DNA from: Desulfobacteraceae bacterium
GTDB taxonomy: Bacteria; Desulfobacterota; Desulfobacteria; Desulfobacterales; Desulfosalsimonadaceae
Direction: 5' to 3'
DNA length: 60,625 nt
Assembly: GCA_021737045.1 (NCBI GenBank)
Contig: JAIPES010000005.1
Coordinates: 1-60,625 of the forward strand
In this document: one piece after another, positions 43,181-51,084 of the stretch
Layout of the letters: each line of letters begins with the position of its first letter
How positions within the stretch are numbered: the stretch's first letter is position 1
Program-made: the position numbers and the translations under genes
Notes under the pieces: generated by a model
Seen by the model: only the letters and a program-made list of their open reading frames with translations
Told to the model about the DNA's origin: nothing
Database searches by the model: none

Positions 43181-44668
43181 ATGCGAACAAAAAGTGCTTA
43201 TCACGAATCACTGTTTTCCATGCGCTCCAATGTTTATATCGGTGGTGAGGCGGTGGCCAGAGATGATCCCAGGCTCAGGCCGGGAATCAATGTTTTGGAT
43301 ATCACTTTTGATCTGGCCGCTGACCCGGAATGGAAGGGGCTGGCCACTGCGCGGTCCACGGTGACGGGAGAAGAAATCAGCCGTTGGGCCCATCTTCCCC
43401 AGACACCCCGCGACCTGATGCAGAAACAGAAATTGATCCGTCTGGCCTCCAGGAGGGCAGGCGGCTGCATCCAAAGATGCATGGGCCATGATGCACTAAG
43501 CGCACTGGCGGTGGGAACAAAGGAAATCGACATGGCCGGCGGCACCATCTACCATCAGCGGTTTCTCGAATATCTGAAGATATATCACGATCAGGGTCTG
43601 GTGAGTTGCTGCGCACAGACCGACAGCAAGGGCGACCGGATGAAAAGGCCGGGTCAGCAGAAGGATCCGGATTCATACGTTCATGTGCTTGAAAAACGCG
43701 AAGACGGAATTGTGGTATCCGGTTTTAAAATGTCAATCACCCAGGCGCCTTATGCCGATGAAATTATTGTATTGCCCACACGCGCGCTGACCGAAGAGGA
43801 CTCCGACTATGCGGTGGCATTTGCTGTGCCGGCGGATGCAGAGGGCCTCAGTCTGATCACGCGGCCGGTCTGGCTAAGGGAAAAGGACAAGCCGGGGGCG
43901 CCGCCTTTCTGCAGATACGGGGTGTCGGATTGCGTGGTGATATTGGATCAAGTGTTTGTGCCCTGGCATCGGGTTTTCATGTGCGGGGAGTGGCAATTTG
44001 GCAGGCGTTTGGCGCTTCTTTTTGCCGATTCCCATCGGCACAGCTACAGCGGATGCAAACCGGCTATTTCGGATATACTTTGCGGAGCCTCGGCATTGGC
44101 GGCAGAGGCCAACAATATTGAAAAAGCCTCCCATGTCAGAGAAAAGCTCACCGAATTTGCCGGAGCCGCGGAACTTGCATATTCAGCAGGCGTGGCCGCG
44201 GCTGTATACGGAAAGAAAACCGACAGCGGCGTTTTTTTTCCCAACGAGATCTATGCCAATGTGGGGCGCAGGCTCACAGGCGAGACCATTTACCATGAAT
44301 ACAACCTGTTAACGGAAATCGCCGGCGGCATCGCAGTAACCATGCCATTTGATGGTGATTTTGAAAAGGGCGACAACAAAGATGCGCTGAAGCGGTTCAT
44401 TGTGAGAAATCCGGCCCTTTCAGCCGAAACATCTTTGAAGATATGGCAGTTTGTCGAAAATATCGGTGCCTCGGCCATGGCCTCCTGGTACAAGATTGCC
44501 GGCGTGCACGGCGGCGGATCGCCAATCATGGAAACCATAGCTTTGGGCATTGGATATGATTTTGAAGATAAAAAGCGGGTTGCCCGCTACCTGGCCGGTA
44601 TTGATCCGGCCCTTGATGATTCCCATATGCGGAGTCTGGAACCGGATTTTATCGATGACCGGGAATAG
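43181..44668 (+). CDS. 4-hydroxybutyryl-CoA dehydratase-family Fe-S flavoprotein, divergent
   Basis: The 495-residue protein belongs to the AbfD/HpaB superfamily. It keeps the [4Fe-4S] ligand pattern of AbfD: C96-x3-C100 (CIQRC) and H285 with C292 (H+7), plus Y289 (H+4) and K293, so it should be a radical dehydratase rather than an oxygen-dependent hydroxylase. It differs from classical AbfD: the acidic residue before VFVPW is Asp250 rather than Glu, TGA after the active-site Thr reads TQA, and the C-terminal motif reads AGVHGGGSP without the Glu seen in its paralogue. The substrate may therefore differ from 4-hydroxybutyryl-CoA. The start at 43181 has AAGGA 8 bases upstream. Confidence 0.8.
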   Translation: MRTKSAYHESLFSMRSNVYIGGEAVARDDPRLRPGINVLDITFDLAADPEWKGLATARSTVTGEEISRWAHLPQTPRDLMQKQKLIRLASRRAGGCIQRCMGHDALSALAVGTKEIDMAGGTIYHQRFLEYLKIYHDQGLVSCCAQTDSKGDRMKRPGQQKDPDSYVHVLEKREDGIVVSGFKMSITQAPYADEIIVLPTRALTEEDSDYAVAFAVPADAEGLSLITRPVWLREKDKPGAPPFCRYGVSDCVVILDQVFVPWHRVFMCGEWQFGRRLALLFADSHRHSYSGCKPAISDILCGASALAAEANNIEKASHVREKLTEFAGAAELAYSAGVAAAVYGKKTDSGVFFPNEIYANVGRRLTGETIYHEYNLLTEIAGGIAVTMPFDGDFEKGDNKDALKRFIVRNPALSAETSLKIWQFVENIGASAMASWYKIAGVHGGGSPIMETIALGIGYDFEDKKRVARYLAGIDPALDDSHMRSLEPDFIDDRE

Positions 44669-44734
44669 ACAACGAGGAAGGCTCTTGAACCTTTTTTCTC
44701 ACGACACCGAACCAAAAAGGTGGGGCAGGCAGAA

Positions 44735-45241
44735 ATGAAGAAAATATTTCAAATCATTGACGGCATCAGCGACTGGTCAGGGAAATTGGTCTCCTTTCTG
44801 ATTTATGTGGGCATGATCATGCTCGTGTTTGAAGTTATTGCCCGGTATTTTTTTGACTCCCCGACAGTGTGGGCGCATGGATATTCCCAGCGAATCTTCG
44901 GAAGCTATTTTGTACTCATCGGTGCCTTTACACTCCTGAAAGACGCCCATGTCCGGGTGGATATCATTTATCAGCAATTTTCCGTCCGTGTCCGTGCCTT
45001 GTTCGATATCCTGAATTACTCCCTTTTGATGTTGTGGTCAACGGTTCTGGTCTGGGAAGGTATCGATTTTTTTCTCTACTCGTGGGCCATTAAGGAAACG
45101 GACCAAAGCGCGCTGCGCCATCCGGTGTACCCGGTAAAATTCCTGCTTGTGGTGGGCGTTTCGCTAATTTGTCTCCAAGGGCTGTCCAAGCTTGCAATGT
45201 CTTTTATTTCGCTGATCAAGGGGGTGCAGTATGAGTCCTGA
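44735..45241 (+). CDS. dctQ: TRAP transporter small membrane subunit (DctQ type)
   Basis: A 168-residue protein with four hydrophobic helices (about 16-34, 48-67, 87-108 and 128-146) and the DctQ pattern FEVIARYFFDSPTVWAHGYS followed by LIGAFTLLKDAHVRVDI. It forms the membrane complex with the large subunit encoded by the overlapping next gene. The ATG at 44735 is preferred over GTG at 44720. TRAP systems import organic acids with a sodium or proton gradient. Confidence 0.93.
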   Translation: MKKIFQIIDGISDWSGKLVSFLIYVGMIMLVFEVIARYFFDSPTVWAHGYSQRIFGSYFVLIGAFTLLKDAHVRVDIIYQQFSVRVRALFDILNYSLLMLWSTVLVWEGIDFFLYSWAIKETDQSALRHPVYPVKFLLVVGVSLICLQGLSKLAMSFISLIKGVQYES

Positions 45242-46532
45242 ATTGATATTAACCATCGGCATGTTCGGTTCCCTGGTGCTGTGCATCATACTGGGCGTGT
45301 CGCTGGCTTTTGCCCTCGGGGCCATCGGGGTGGCAGCAACCCTGATCATGTATGGCGCTGACGGGTTTATGCCGATTGTAACCGGTGTTTTCAATTATAT
45401 GTGGATGCTGCTGCTGGCAGCTGTTCCCATGTTTGTCTATATCGGGGTGGCCCTTTCCAAATCAAATATTGCTGAAGACATGTTTCATGCTTTTTATCTC
45501 TGGTCCGGCCGGCTCAGAGGCGGGCTTGCGGTTGGAACCTGCGGGTTTGCAGCCGCCCTTTCGGCAATGACCGGAAATTGTTCTGCTTCCACGGTAACCA
45601 CAGGTTTGGTGGCGATTCCGCCCATGCGGCAGAAAAAATACGATGAAAAAATTATATTTGGATCCATCTGCTCGGCCGGAACTCTGGGAATTCTCATTCC
45701 GCCGAGCATTACACTGATTGTCATCGGAATGATGACCGGCCAGTCCATCGGAAAACTATTTGCCGGCGGCCTTGTCGCCGGCCTGGGCATTCTTGTGGCA
45801 TTTATCTTCTATATTCTTATCATGGCTTGGTTTTTTCCGAAGCTTTGCCCGTCACTGGATGAAAACCCGCCCATGCGGGAAAAACTGCTTGCGATAAAAT
45901 CCGTGGCACTTCCCACGCTGATTATTATTTCGATTCTGGGGTCATTGTTTTTCGGTGTCGCAACACCCACGGAAGCCGCCTCTGTTGGAGCGCTTGCTGT
46001 GATTCTGTGCGTCGCCATCCGGGGGGAATTAAGCTGGAAATTTTTGAAAGAGTCGGCATACCAGACCGCCAGCATCACGGGAATGGTCTTGTGGATCATG
46101 TTTGGCGCAGCCGGATTCGTGGCCATTTACAGCGGCAGCGGAGGGATATGGTTTGTGCAGAGCACACTGACGGGAATTGATGTCAGCCCCTGGGTTTTGA
46201 TCTTTATTCTACAGGTTTTCATCCTCATCCTCGGCATGTTCCTGGATCCCATGGGTATTATTCTTTTGTGCATGCCGCTTTTCTATCCGGTTGTATCCAC
46301 CCTGGGATTTGATCCGGTGTGGTATGGCGTGGTGTTTAATATTGCCCTTTGCATCGGATATATCACTCCGCCGTTTGGTTACAACCTGTTTTATCTCAAA
46401 TCACTGAGCCCGGATTCGGACATGCGGATGATTTATATGAGCGTGATGCCGTTTATTGCCATTATGGTTATTGCCTTGATTTTGTTTATGATTTTTCCGG
46501 AAGTCATCCTTTGGCTGCCCAATACAATATGA
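45231..46532 (+). CDS. dctM: TRAP transporter large membrane subunit (DctM type)
   Basis: The 433-residue protein has about 12 hydrophobic segments and typical DctM motifs: AAALSAMTGNCSASTVTTG in the substrate/ion region and ILIPPSITLIVIGMMTGQS, with TPTEAASVGALAV in the second half. It overlaps dctQ by 11 bases. It is the ion-coupled translocator of the transporter whose binding protein is encoded at 49726. Confidence 0.95.
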   Translation: MSPELILTIGMFGSLVLCIILGVSLAFALGAIGVAATLIMYGADGFMPIVTGVFNYMWMLLLAAVPMFVYIGVALSKSNIAEDMFHAFYLWSGRLRGGLAVGTCGFAAALSAMTGNCSASTVTTGLVAIPPMRQKKYDEKIIFGSICSAGTLGILIPPSITLIVIGMMTGQSIGKLFAGGLVAGLGILVAFIFYILIMAWFFPKLCPSLDENPPMREKLLAIKSVALPTLIIISILGSLFFGVATPTEAASVGALAVILCVAIRGELSWKFLKESAYQTASITGMVLWIMFGAAGFVAIYSGSGGIWFVQSTLTGIDVSPWVLIFILQVFILILGMFLDPMGIILLCMPLFYPVVSTLGFDPVWYGVVFNIALCIGYITPPFGYNLFYLKSLSPDSDMRMIYMSVMPFIAIMVIALILFMIFPEVILWLPNTI

Positions 46533-46574
46533 ATTTTATTATATGATTACCCCGCAATCGATGGAGAGATAGAT

Positions 46575-47099
46575 ATGTTTCCGGAAATTAAGAGAATTTT
46601 GTTTACTTCGGATCTCACTGAGACATCAAAGTTTGCTTTTTCATATGCTGTCAGCCTTGCCAGTCACTACTGCGCCGAGGTGGTGTTCCTTTATGTCATG
46701 GAAGATGTGCCCCACAGTGCAAAAGGCTTTCTGGACCAGGAAACCCTGGAACGGATCCGCAGCCGGGCACGGGACAGTGCCAAAACCACCCTTTCGGAGA
46801 AGCGACAGGATATTTCCATGATTCAGTCAGAACTCAGCCGGTTCTGCGAAAATGTACAAAACAGCACTGAAAACGGTGCCCGGGGATTTACCGCCAATGA
46901 GGTGGTTGTAACAGAAGGAAATGTGGTGGATCAGATTCTGCTGACAGCCGAGGAGTATGATTGCGACACCATTGCCATGGGTTCGACCCGGCATGGGCTG
47001 CTTTCCCAGGGAAGGCTTGGCAGTGTTGTCAACGGGGTTTTAAAGCGTTCCCGCCGGCTGGTGGTGGTGGCCCCGCCGCTGCCGAAAAAACACCGCTGA
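46575..47099 (+). CDS. Universal stress protein (UspA family)
   Basis: A 174-residue single-domain Usp with the start RILFTSDLTETSKFAFSYAV and the C-terminal motif MGSTRHGLLSQGRLGSVVNGVLKRS, which matches the ATP-binding loop G-2x-G-9x-G(S/T). Usp genes occur inside TRAP operons; TeaD of Halomonas elongata is the known example and modulates the ectoine transporter. That suggests a regulatory link to this transporter, by analogy. Confidence 0.88.
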   Translation: MFPEIKRILFTSDLTETSKFAFSYAVSLASHYCAEVVFLYVMEDVPHSAKGFLDQETLERIRSRARDSAKTTLSEKRQDISMIQSELSRFCENVQNSTENGARGFTANEVVVTEGNVVDQILLTAEEYDCDTIAMGSTRHGLLSQGRLGSVVNGVLKRSRRLVVVAPPLPKKHR

Positions 47100-47183
47100 T
47101 ACAAGTAGAAACCGCAAAGAAAAATCATTTTTGGATAGTTGTCATTTTGTTTGAATTGTTTACGGGTAAGGAGGGAAAGAGTC

Positions 47184-47948
47184 ATGGGTATGGAAATATT
47201 TTCATTGGCAAACAAAGTTTCCATGGTGACGGGAAGTTCAAAGGGCCTGGGGCGATCTGCAGCTCTGGCGCTTGCAAAGGCAGGCTCGGATGTTGCCGTA
47301 TGCGGCCGCAACCAAGCTGATGTGGACAAGGTCGTTGAAGAAATCCGGGAGCTTGGCAGCAATGCCGCAGGTTTTCTGTTTGACGTGACGCAAAAGCAGA
47401 GTGTGGAGCAGGGTGTGGAGCAGATTGTTTCTCATTTTGGCCGTATTGATATTCTTTTAAACAACGCCGGCACAAATCACAGGGTTCCTGTGCTCGAATA
47501 TCCGGAAGAGCAATGGGACAAGATTCTTCAGACCAACTTGAAAGCTTACTACCTGGTGGCACAGCAGGTTGTCCCCCAGATGATTCAACGCAATTACGGA
47601 AAAGTTATTAATATGAGTTCCATTCTTGGCCATGTGGGCCTTCCCAACCAGCTGGCCTATGCCTCCTCAAAAGGCGGTGTGGAGCAGATGACCAAGGTGA
47701 TGGCGCTGGAATGGGCAAAGCAGGGGGTGCGGGTCAATGCCATTGCACCCACTTATTTTGAAACCGAAATGGTCAGCCAGATTCGTCAGGACGCGGAGCG
47801 CTTTAATTTTATCAATGAACGCACACCCATGGGCCGATGGGGGCAAATTGAAGAGATAGAGGGGGTGGTGATTTTTCTGGCCGGTGCCGGTTCGGATTTC
47901 ATAACCGGCCAGAGCCTGGTTATAGACGGCGGATGGACCGCCTGGTAA
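47184..47948 (+). CDS. Short-chain dehydrogenase/reductase
   Basis: The 254-residue classical SDR has the cofactor motif TGSSKGLGRSAALAL, NNAGTN, catalytic Ser in MSSILG, and Y-ASS-K (AYASSKGGVEQM), ending in GQSLVIDGG. It should oxidise or reduce a hydroxyl/keto group of a pathway intermediate with NAD(P)H. AAGGAGG lies 9 bases upstream of ATG 47184; the longer frame upstream is unsupported. It stands between the Usp and ligase genes of the cluster. Confidence 0.93.
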   Translation: MGMEIFSLANKVSMVTGSSKGLGRSAALALAKAGSDVAVCGRNQADVDKVVEEIRELGSNAAGFLFDVTQKQSVEQGVEQIVSHFGRIDILLNNAGTNHRVPVLEYPEEQWDKILQTNLKAYYLVAQQVVPQMIQRNYGKVINMSSILGHVGLPNQLAYASSKGGVEQMTKVMALEWAKQGVRVNAIAPTYFETEMVSQIRQDAERFNFINERTPMGRWGQIEEIEGVVIFLAGAGSDFITGQSLVIDGGWTAW

Positions 47949-47967
47949 TTGAATCAAGGAGGAGAAC

Positions 47968-49632
47968 ATGTCAGTTTCATATCAAGACCAACCGTGGCTA
48001 AGCACATATCCGGAATGGATGCCGGAAAATTTTTCCGGGTCATCTGAAACCGTGCTCGATAAGTTCAATCGCAATGTTGACAATCATCCCCGGCAGGCTT
48101 GCATGTATTTTTTTGAAAAACCCTTGAGTTTTTCCGAAACAGCTGCTTTGGCCGAAGCCCTGGCAGCCGGTCTGGCCGATATGGGGGTGGGCCGTGGTGA
48201 TCGCGTTCTTTTTGTGCTTCAAAATGTGCCGCAGGTGATCATCGCCTCTGTGGCGGTGTGGATGCGCGGTGGCATCGTGGTCCCGGTCAATCCGATGTAT
48301 ACCTCCAGGGAACTGAATCATCTGGTTTCCGACAGCGGGGCCAAGATTATCATCTGCGAAGACACCCTGTATGAGAAAAACATTGCTCCTATAGCCGGCG
48401 ATTGCCGGGTGGTGACCACTTCAGCGGTTGATTTTCTGGATGACAGCCAGCCATGTCCGGATCAGTTAAAGGATGTCGTTCCGCAGGCTTTTAAGAATAC
48501 AGATAATTTTTTGGAATTAATTAAAAATTATAATGGGATAAAGGTCGAAAAAGATTTCCCGCTGCCCGACGACCTGGCTTACCTGGTCTATACATCCGGA
48601 ACCACCGGACCGCCGAAAGGCGCCATGATCCGCCACAGCAATATTGATCATAACTGTCATGTCTATGAGGCCGGGGCCCGGCTGGACCAATCCGATGTAG
48701 TCTGGGGGATTGCCCCTTTGTTTCATATTACCGGCATCGTGGCTTATCAGGCCATGGCTTTCCACCTGGGCATTCCGGTTGTGCTTCATAACCGGTTTGA
48801 TGCCGTTGATTCTCTCAAACTCATTGAAAAACACCGGGTGAGTTTTACCGTTGCGCCGATTACCGTTTTTATCGCCCTGCTAAACTGCCCGGATGTCAAA
48901 TCCTTTGATGTTTCAGGGTTTACAAAAGCTTACAGCGGCGGGGCGCCTGTTTCACCCGGCACCGTAAAAAAATTCAGGGAGACCATCGGACTTGAACTGT
49001 TTAATGTCTACGGACTGACCGAAAGCACATCACCTGCATCCATAACACCGCTGGGCATGCAAGCCCCTGTTGATGAGGTTTCAGGAGCCTTGTCCGTAGG
49101 CCTGATCATACCGGGTACAGAGGCCTGGATCGTCGATGTTGAGGATTCGGAAAAAGAAATGCCCGTTGGTGAAGACGGCGAACTTGTGCTGCGGGGGCCG
49201 GGAATGATTTCCGGCTACTGGGAAAAGCCCGAAGAGACAGATGCGGCAATTGTCAATGGATGCTTTCACACCGGAGATGTGGCCAAAATCGATGAGCAGG
49301 GGTGGTGCTACATTGTGGACCGCAAAAAGGACCTGATCAATGTGTCCGGCTTCAAGGTGTGGCCCCGGGATGTGGAAGACGTGCTTTATCTGCATCCGGG
49401 TGTAAAGGAAGCCGCGGTTGTGGGAGTGACTGACAGTTATCGGGGGGAAACGGTCAAGGCGTTTGTATCTCTGGTTGAAGACTACCGGGACAGCGTGACC
49501 TCTGAAGAGCTGATTGCTTTTTGCAAGGAACGGATGGCGGCATACAAGTATCCAAGAATTGTTGAGATTCTCGAAGAAGTGCCCAAAACCGCTACAGGGA
49601 AAATGCTGCGAAGGGAGTTGAAAAGCAAGTAG
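47968..49632 (+). CDS. AMP-forming acyl-CoA ligase of the catabolic cluster
   Basis: A 554-residue ANL enzyme: P-loop VYTSGTTGPPKGAMI, A5 motif VYGLTESTSPAS, hinge GDVAKIDEQGWCYIVDRKKD, NVSGFKVWPRDVEDVL and the catalytic Lys in PKTATGKMLRRELK. It would activate the acid imported by the TRAP system to its CoA thioester, giving the substrate for the AbfD-type dehydratases. AAGGAGG precedes the ATG. The next gene is the TRAP binding protein. The exact acid is unknown; a hydroxylated or unsaturated carboxylate is a reasonable guess. Confidence 0.9.
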   Translation: MSVSYQDQPWLSTYPEWMPENFSGSSETVLDKFNRNVDNHPRQACMYFFEKPLSFSETAALAEALAAGLADMGVGRGDRVLFVLQNVPQVIIASVAVWMRGGIVVPVNPMYTSRELNHLVSDSGAKIIICEDTLYEKNIAPIAGDCRVVTTSAVDFLDDSQPCPDQLKDVVPQAFKNTDNFLELIKNYNGIKVEKDFPLPDDLAYLVYTSGTTGPPKGAMIRHSNIDHNCHVYEAGARLDQSDVVWGIAPLFHITGIVAYQAMAFHLGIPVVLHNRFDAVDSLKLIEKHRVSFTVAPITVFIALLNCPDVKSFDVSGFTKAYSGGAPVSPGTVKKFRETIGLELFNVYGLTESTSPASITPLGMQAPVDEVSGALSVGLIIPGTEAWIVDVEDSEKEMPVGEDGELVLRGPGMISGYWEKPEETDAAIVNGCFHTGDVAKIDEQGWCYIVDRKKDLINVSGFKVWPRDVEDVLYLHPGVKEAAVVGVTDSYRGETVKAFVSLVEDYRDSVTSEELIAFCKERMAAYKYPRIVEILEEVPKTATGKMLRRELKSK

Positions 49633-49725
49633 GCAGCAAACATGTCGTGTTTTCATACATTCCGGCACCGGGTGTGGAAATTGCTTTGAGCCGGGTAAAA
49701 CCAACACAACAAAGGAAGGGCAGAC

Positions 49726-50784
49726 ATGTCAGAAAAAATTTCCAGAAGAAAAATGCTTAAAGGGGGAATCGCAGGCGCGGCCGCAGGTGCGGCGCTGACT
49801 TTTCCCGGAGTTGCCAAAGCCAGGTCATCCCGCAAAAAGATCAAGTGGCGGATGCAGACGCATTGGCCCACAGGCGTTGGCTATTACCAGGATGTCTATG
49901 TCCGGTTCTGCGAAAATGTCAAGGCGGCCACTGATGGCGATCTTGACATTACGCCCCTGCCCTCGGGAGCCGTTGTCCCGAGCAAGGATGTATTTCAGGC
50001 CGTGGGGCGCGGTATGCTGGATTGTGCCATGATCTGGCCGGCCTACTGGATCGGACAGGTTCCTGTGGCCGGCCATATCAATGGCCAGCTGTATTCCTGG
50101 GAATCGGCCGCTGAAATGTATGGTTATTTTTATGATATGGGGGCCATAGAGGTTTTCCGTGAGGCCTATGCGGAAAGAGGGGTTCATTTCGTGGCTCCCG
50201 TGCCCTGCACCGGCATTGCACTGTATTCCAAGAAGCCGATTCGAAAAATTGATGATTTCAAAGGCTTTAAGGTCCGGAGCACAGGAATTGCCGCTCAGGT
50301 CTTTGAAAAAGCCGGCGCCACACCGGTCTTTTTCCCGGGAGAAGAACTGTACCAAGCTCTGCAGACCGGTGTTTGTGACGGTGCCCATTGGGGAACTGTT
50401 TCCACCGCTTGGGATATGAAATTCCAGGAGGTCACTGATTATATTGTTATGCCATATCTGGCGGAAATCAACAATGGCGAGGTCATGGTCAGCCAGAAGA
50501 AATGGAACGAGCTGCCCGATGACATGAAGGTGATCGTGGAACAGTGTGCCAGAACCGCTGGACTGGATTTTCTGAGATGGTCCGGCTATAACGATGTCGT
50601 TTATATCAATGAGTTTCAGAAGAAAAAAATGGGCGAGTTGACATATATGGACGAAGACTCGGTTGCGCAGATGAGAAAATATTCCATTGAAGTTGTGGAC
50701 GAATATTCCAAACGGGATCCCAAGTACAGCAAAAAGGCCGGGGAGATGCTCAAGGATCTGCTGAAAATGGCCGGCAGGATTTAG
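49726..50784 (+). CDS. dctP: TRAP transporter substrate-binding protein (DctP type)
   Basis: The 352-residue periplasmic protein begins with a twin-arginine-like signal (SRRKMLKGGIAGAAAGAAL, cleaved near PGVAKA), then the DctP fold with GVGYYQDVYVRFCENV, SGAVVPSKDVFQAVGRG and FKVRSTGIAAQVFEKAG; the last carries the Arg that usually binds the carboxylate. It resembles the TRAP binding proteins for mannitol/chloroaromatic acids or keto acids as much as for C4-dicarboxylates. It lies away from dctQM but in the same cluster and strand. Confidence 0.92.
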   Translation: MSEKISRRKMLKGGIAGAAAGAALTFPGVAKARSSRKKIKWRMQTHWPTGVGYYQDVYVRFCENVKAATDGDLDITPLPSGAVVPSKDVFQAVGRGMLDCAMIWPAYWIGQVPVAGHINGQLYSWESAAEMYGYFYDMGAIEVFREAYAERGVHFVAPVPCTGIALYSKKPIRKIDDFKGFKVRSTGIAAQVFEKAGATPVFFPGEELYQALQTGVCDGAHWGTVSTAWDMKFQEVTDYIVMPYLAEINNGEVMVSQKKWNELPDDMKVIVEQCARTAGLDFLRWSGYNDVVYINEFQKKKMGELTYMDEDSVAQMRKYSIEVVDEYSKRDPKYSKKAGEMLKDLLKMAGRI

Positions 50785-50877
50785 TTGAGACTTTTCCGGA
50801 CGAGGTTTAAAATTTAGCAATGAAGTTTTTATGTCCGGAAAACAGGATGATTTCGACAATACCGAATCAATGGTTTT

Positions 50878-50914
50878 ATGCTGCCCGGGGGCTGAATATA
50901 TCTCCGGGCAGCAT
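50878..50914. other. Perfect 11-bp stem-loop upstream of the second dehydratase gene
   Basis: ATGCTGCCCGG (50878-50888) pairs perfectly with CCGGGCAGCAT (50904-50914), with a 15-base loop. It is followed by TTTCC rather than a T-run, so it may be an mRNA-stability or attenuating structure rather than a strong terminator. It lies in the 300-base gap between dctP and the second dehydratase, where no other gene is seen. Confidence 0.6.
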
Positions 50915-51084
50915 TTCCAAATATCCAGGATCGGTCGGATGGTCGTTTAACGGTATTTGTGGTGATATAAACACAATTTTTTATAACGGAAAAAAGCATT
51001 TGAACCGGATTGACTTTGAAATTTCCGTGGTAACTGTGTGCTGAAATTATCACGTTTATTTATATATCGGAAATGGAGATAAAG

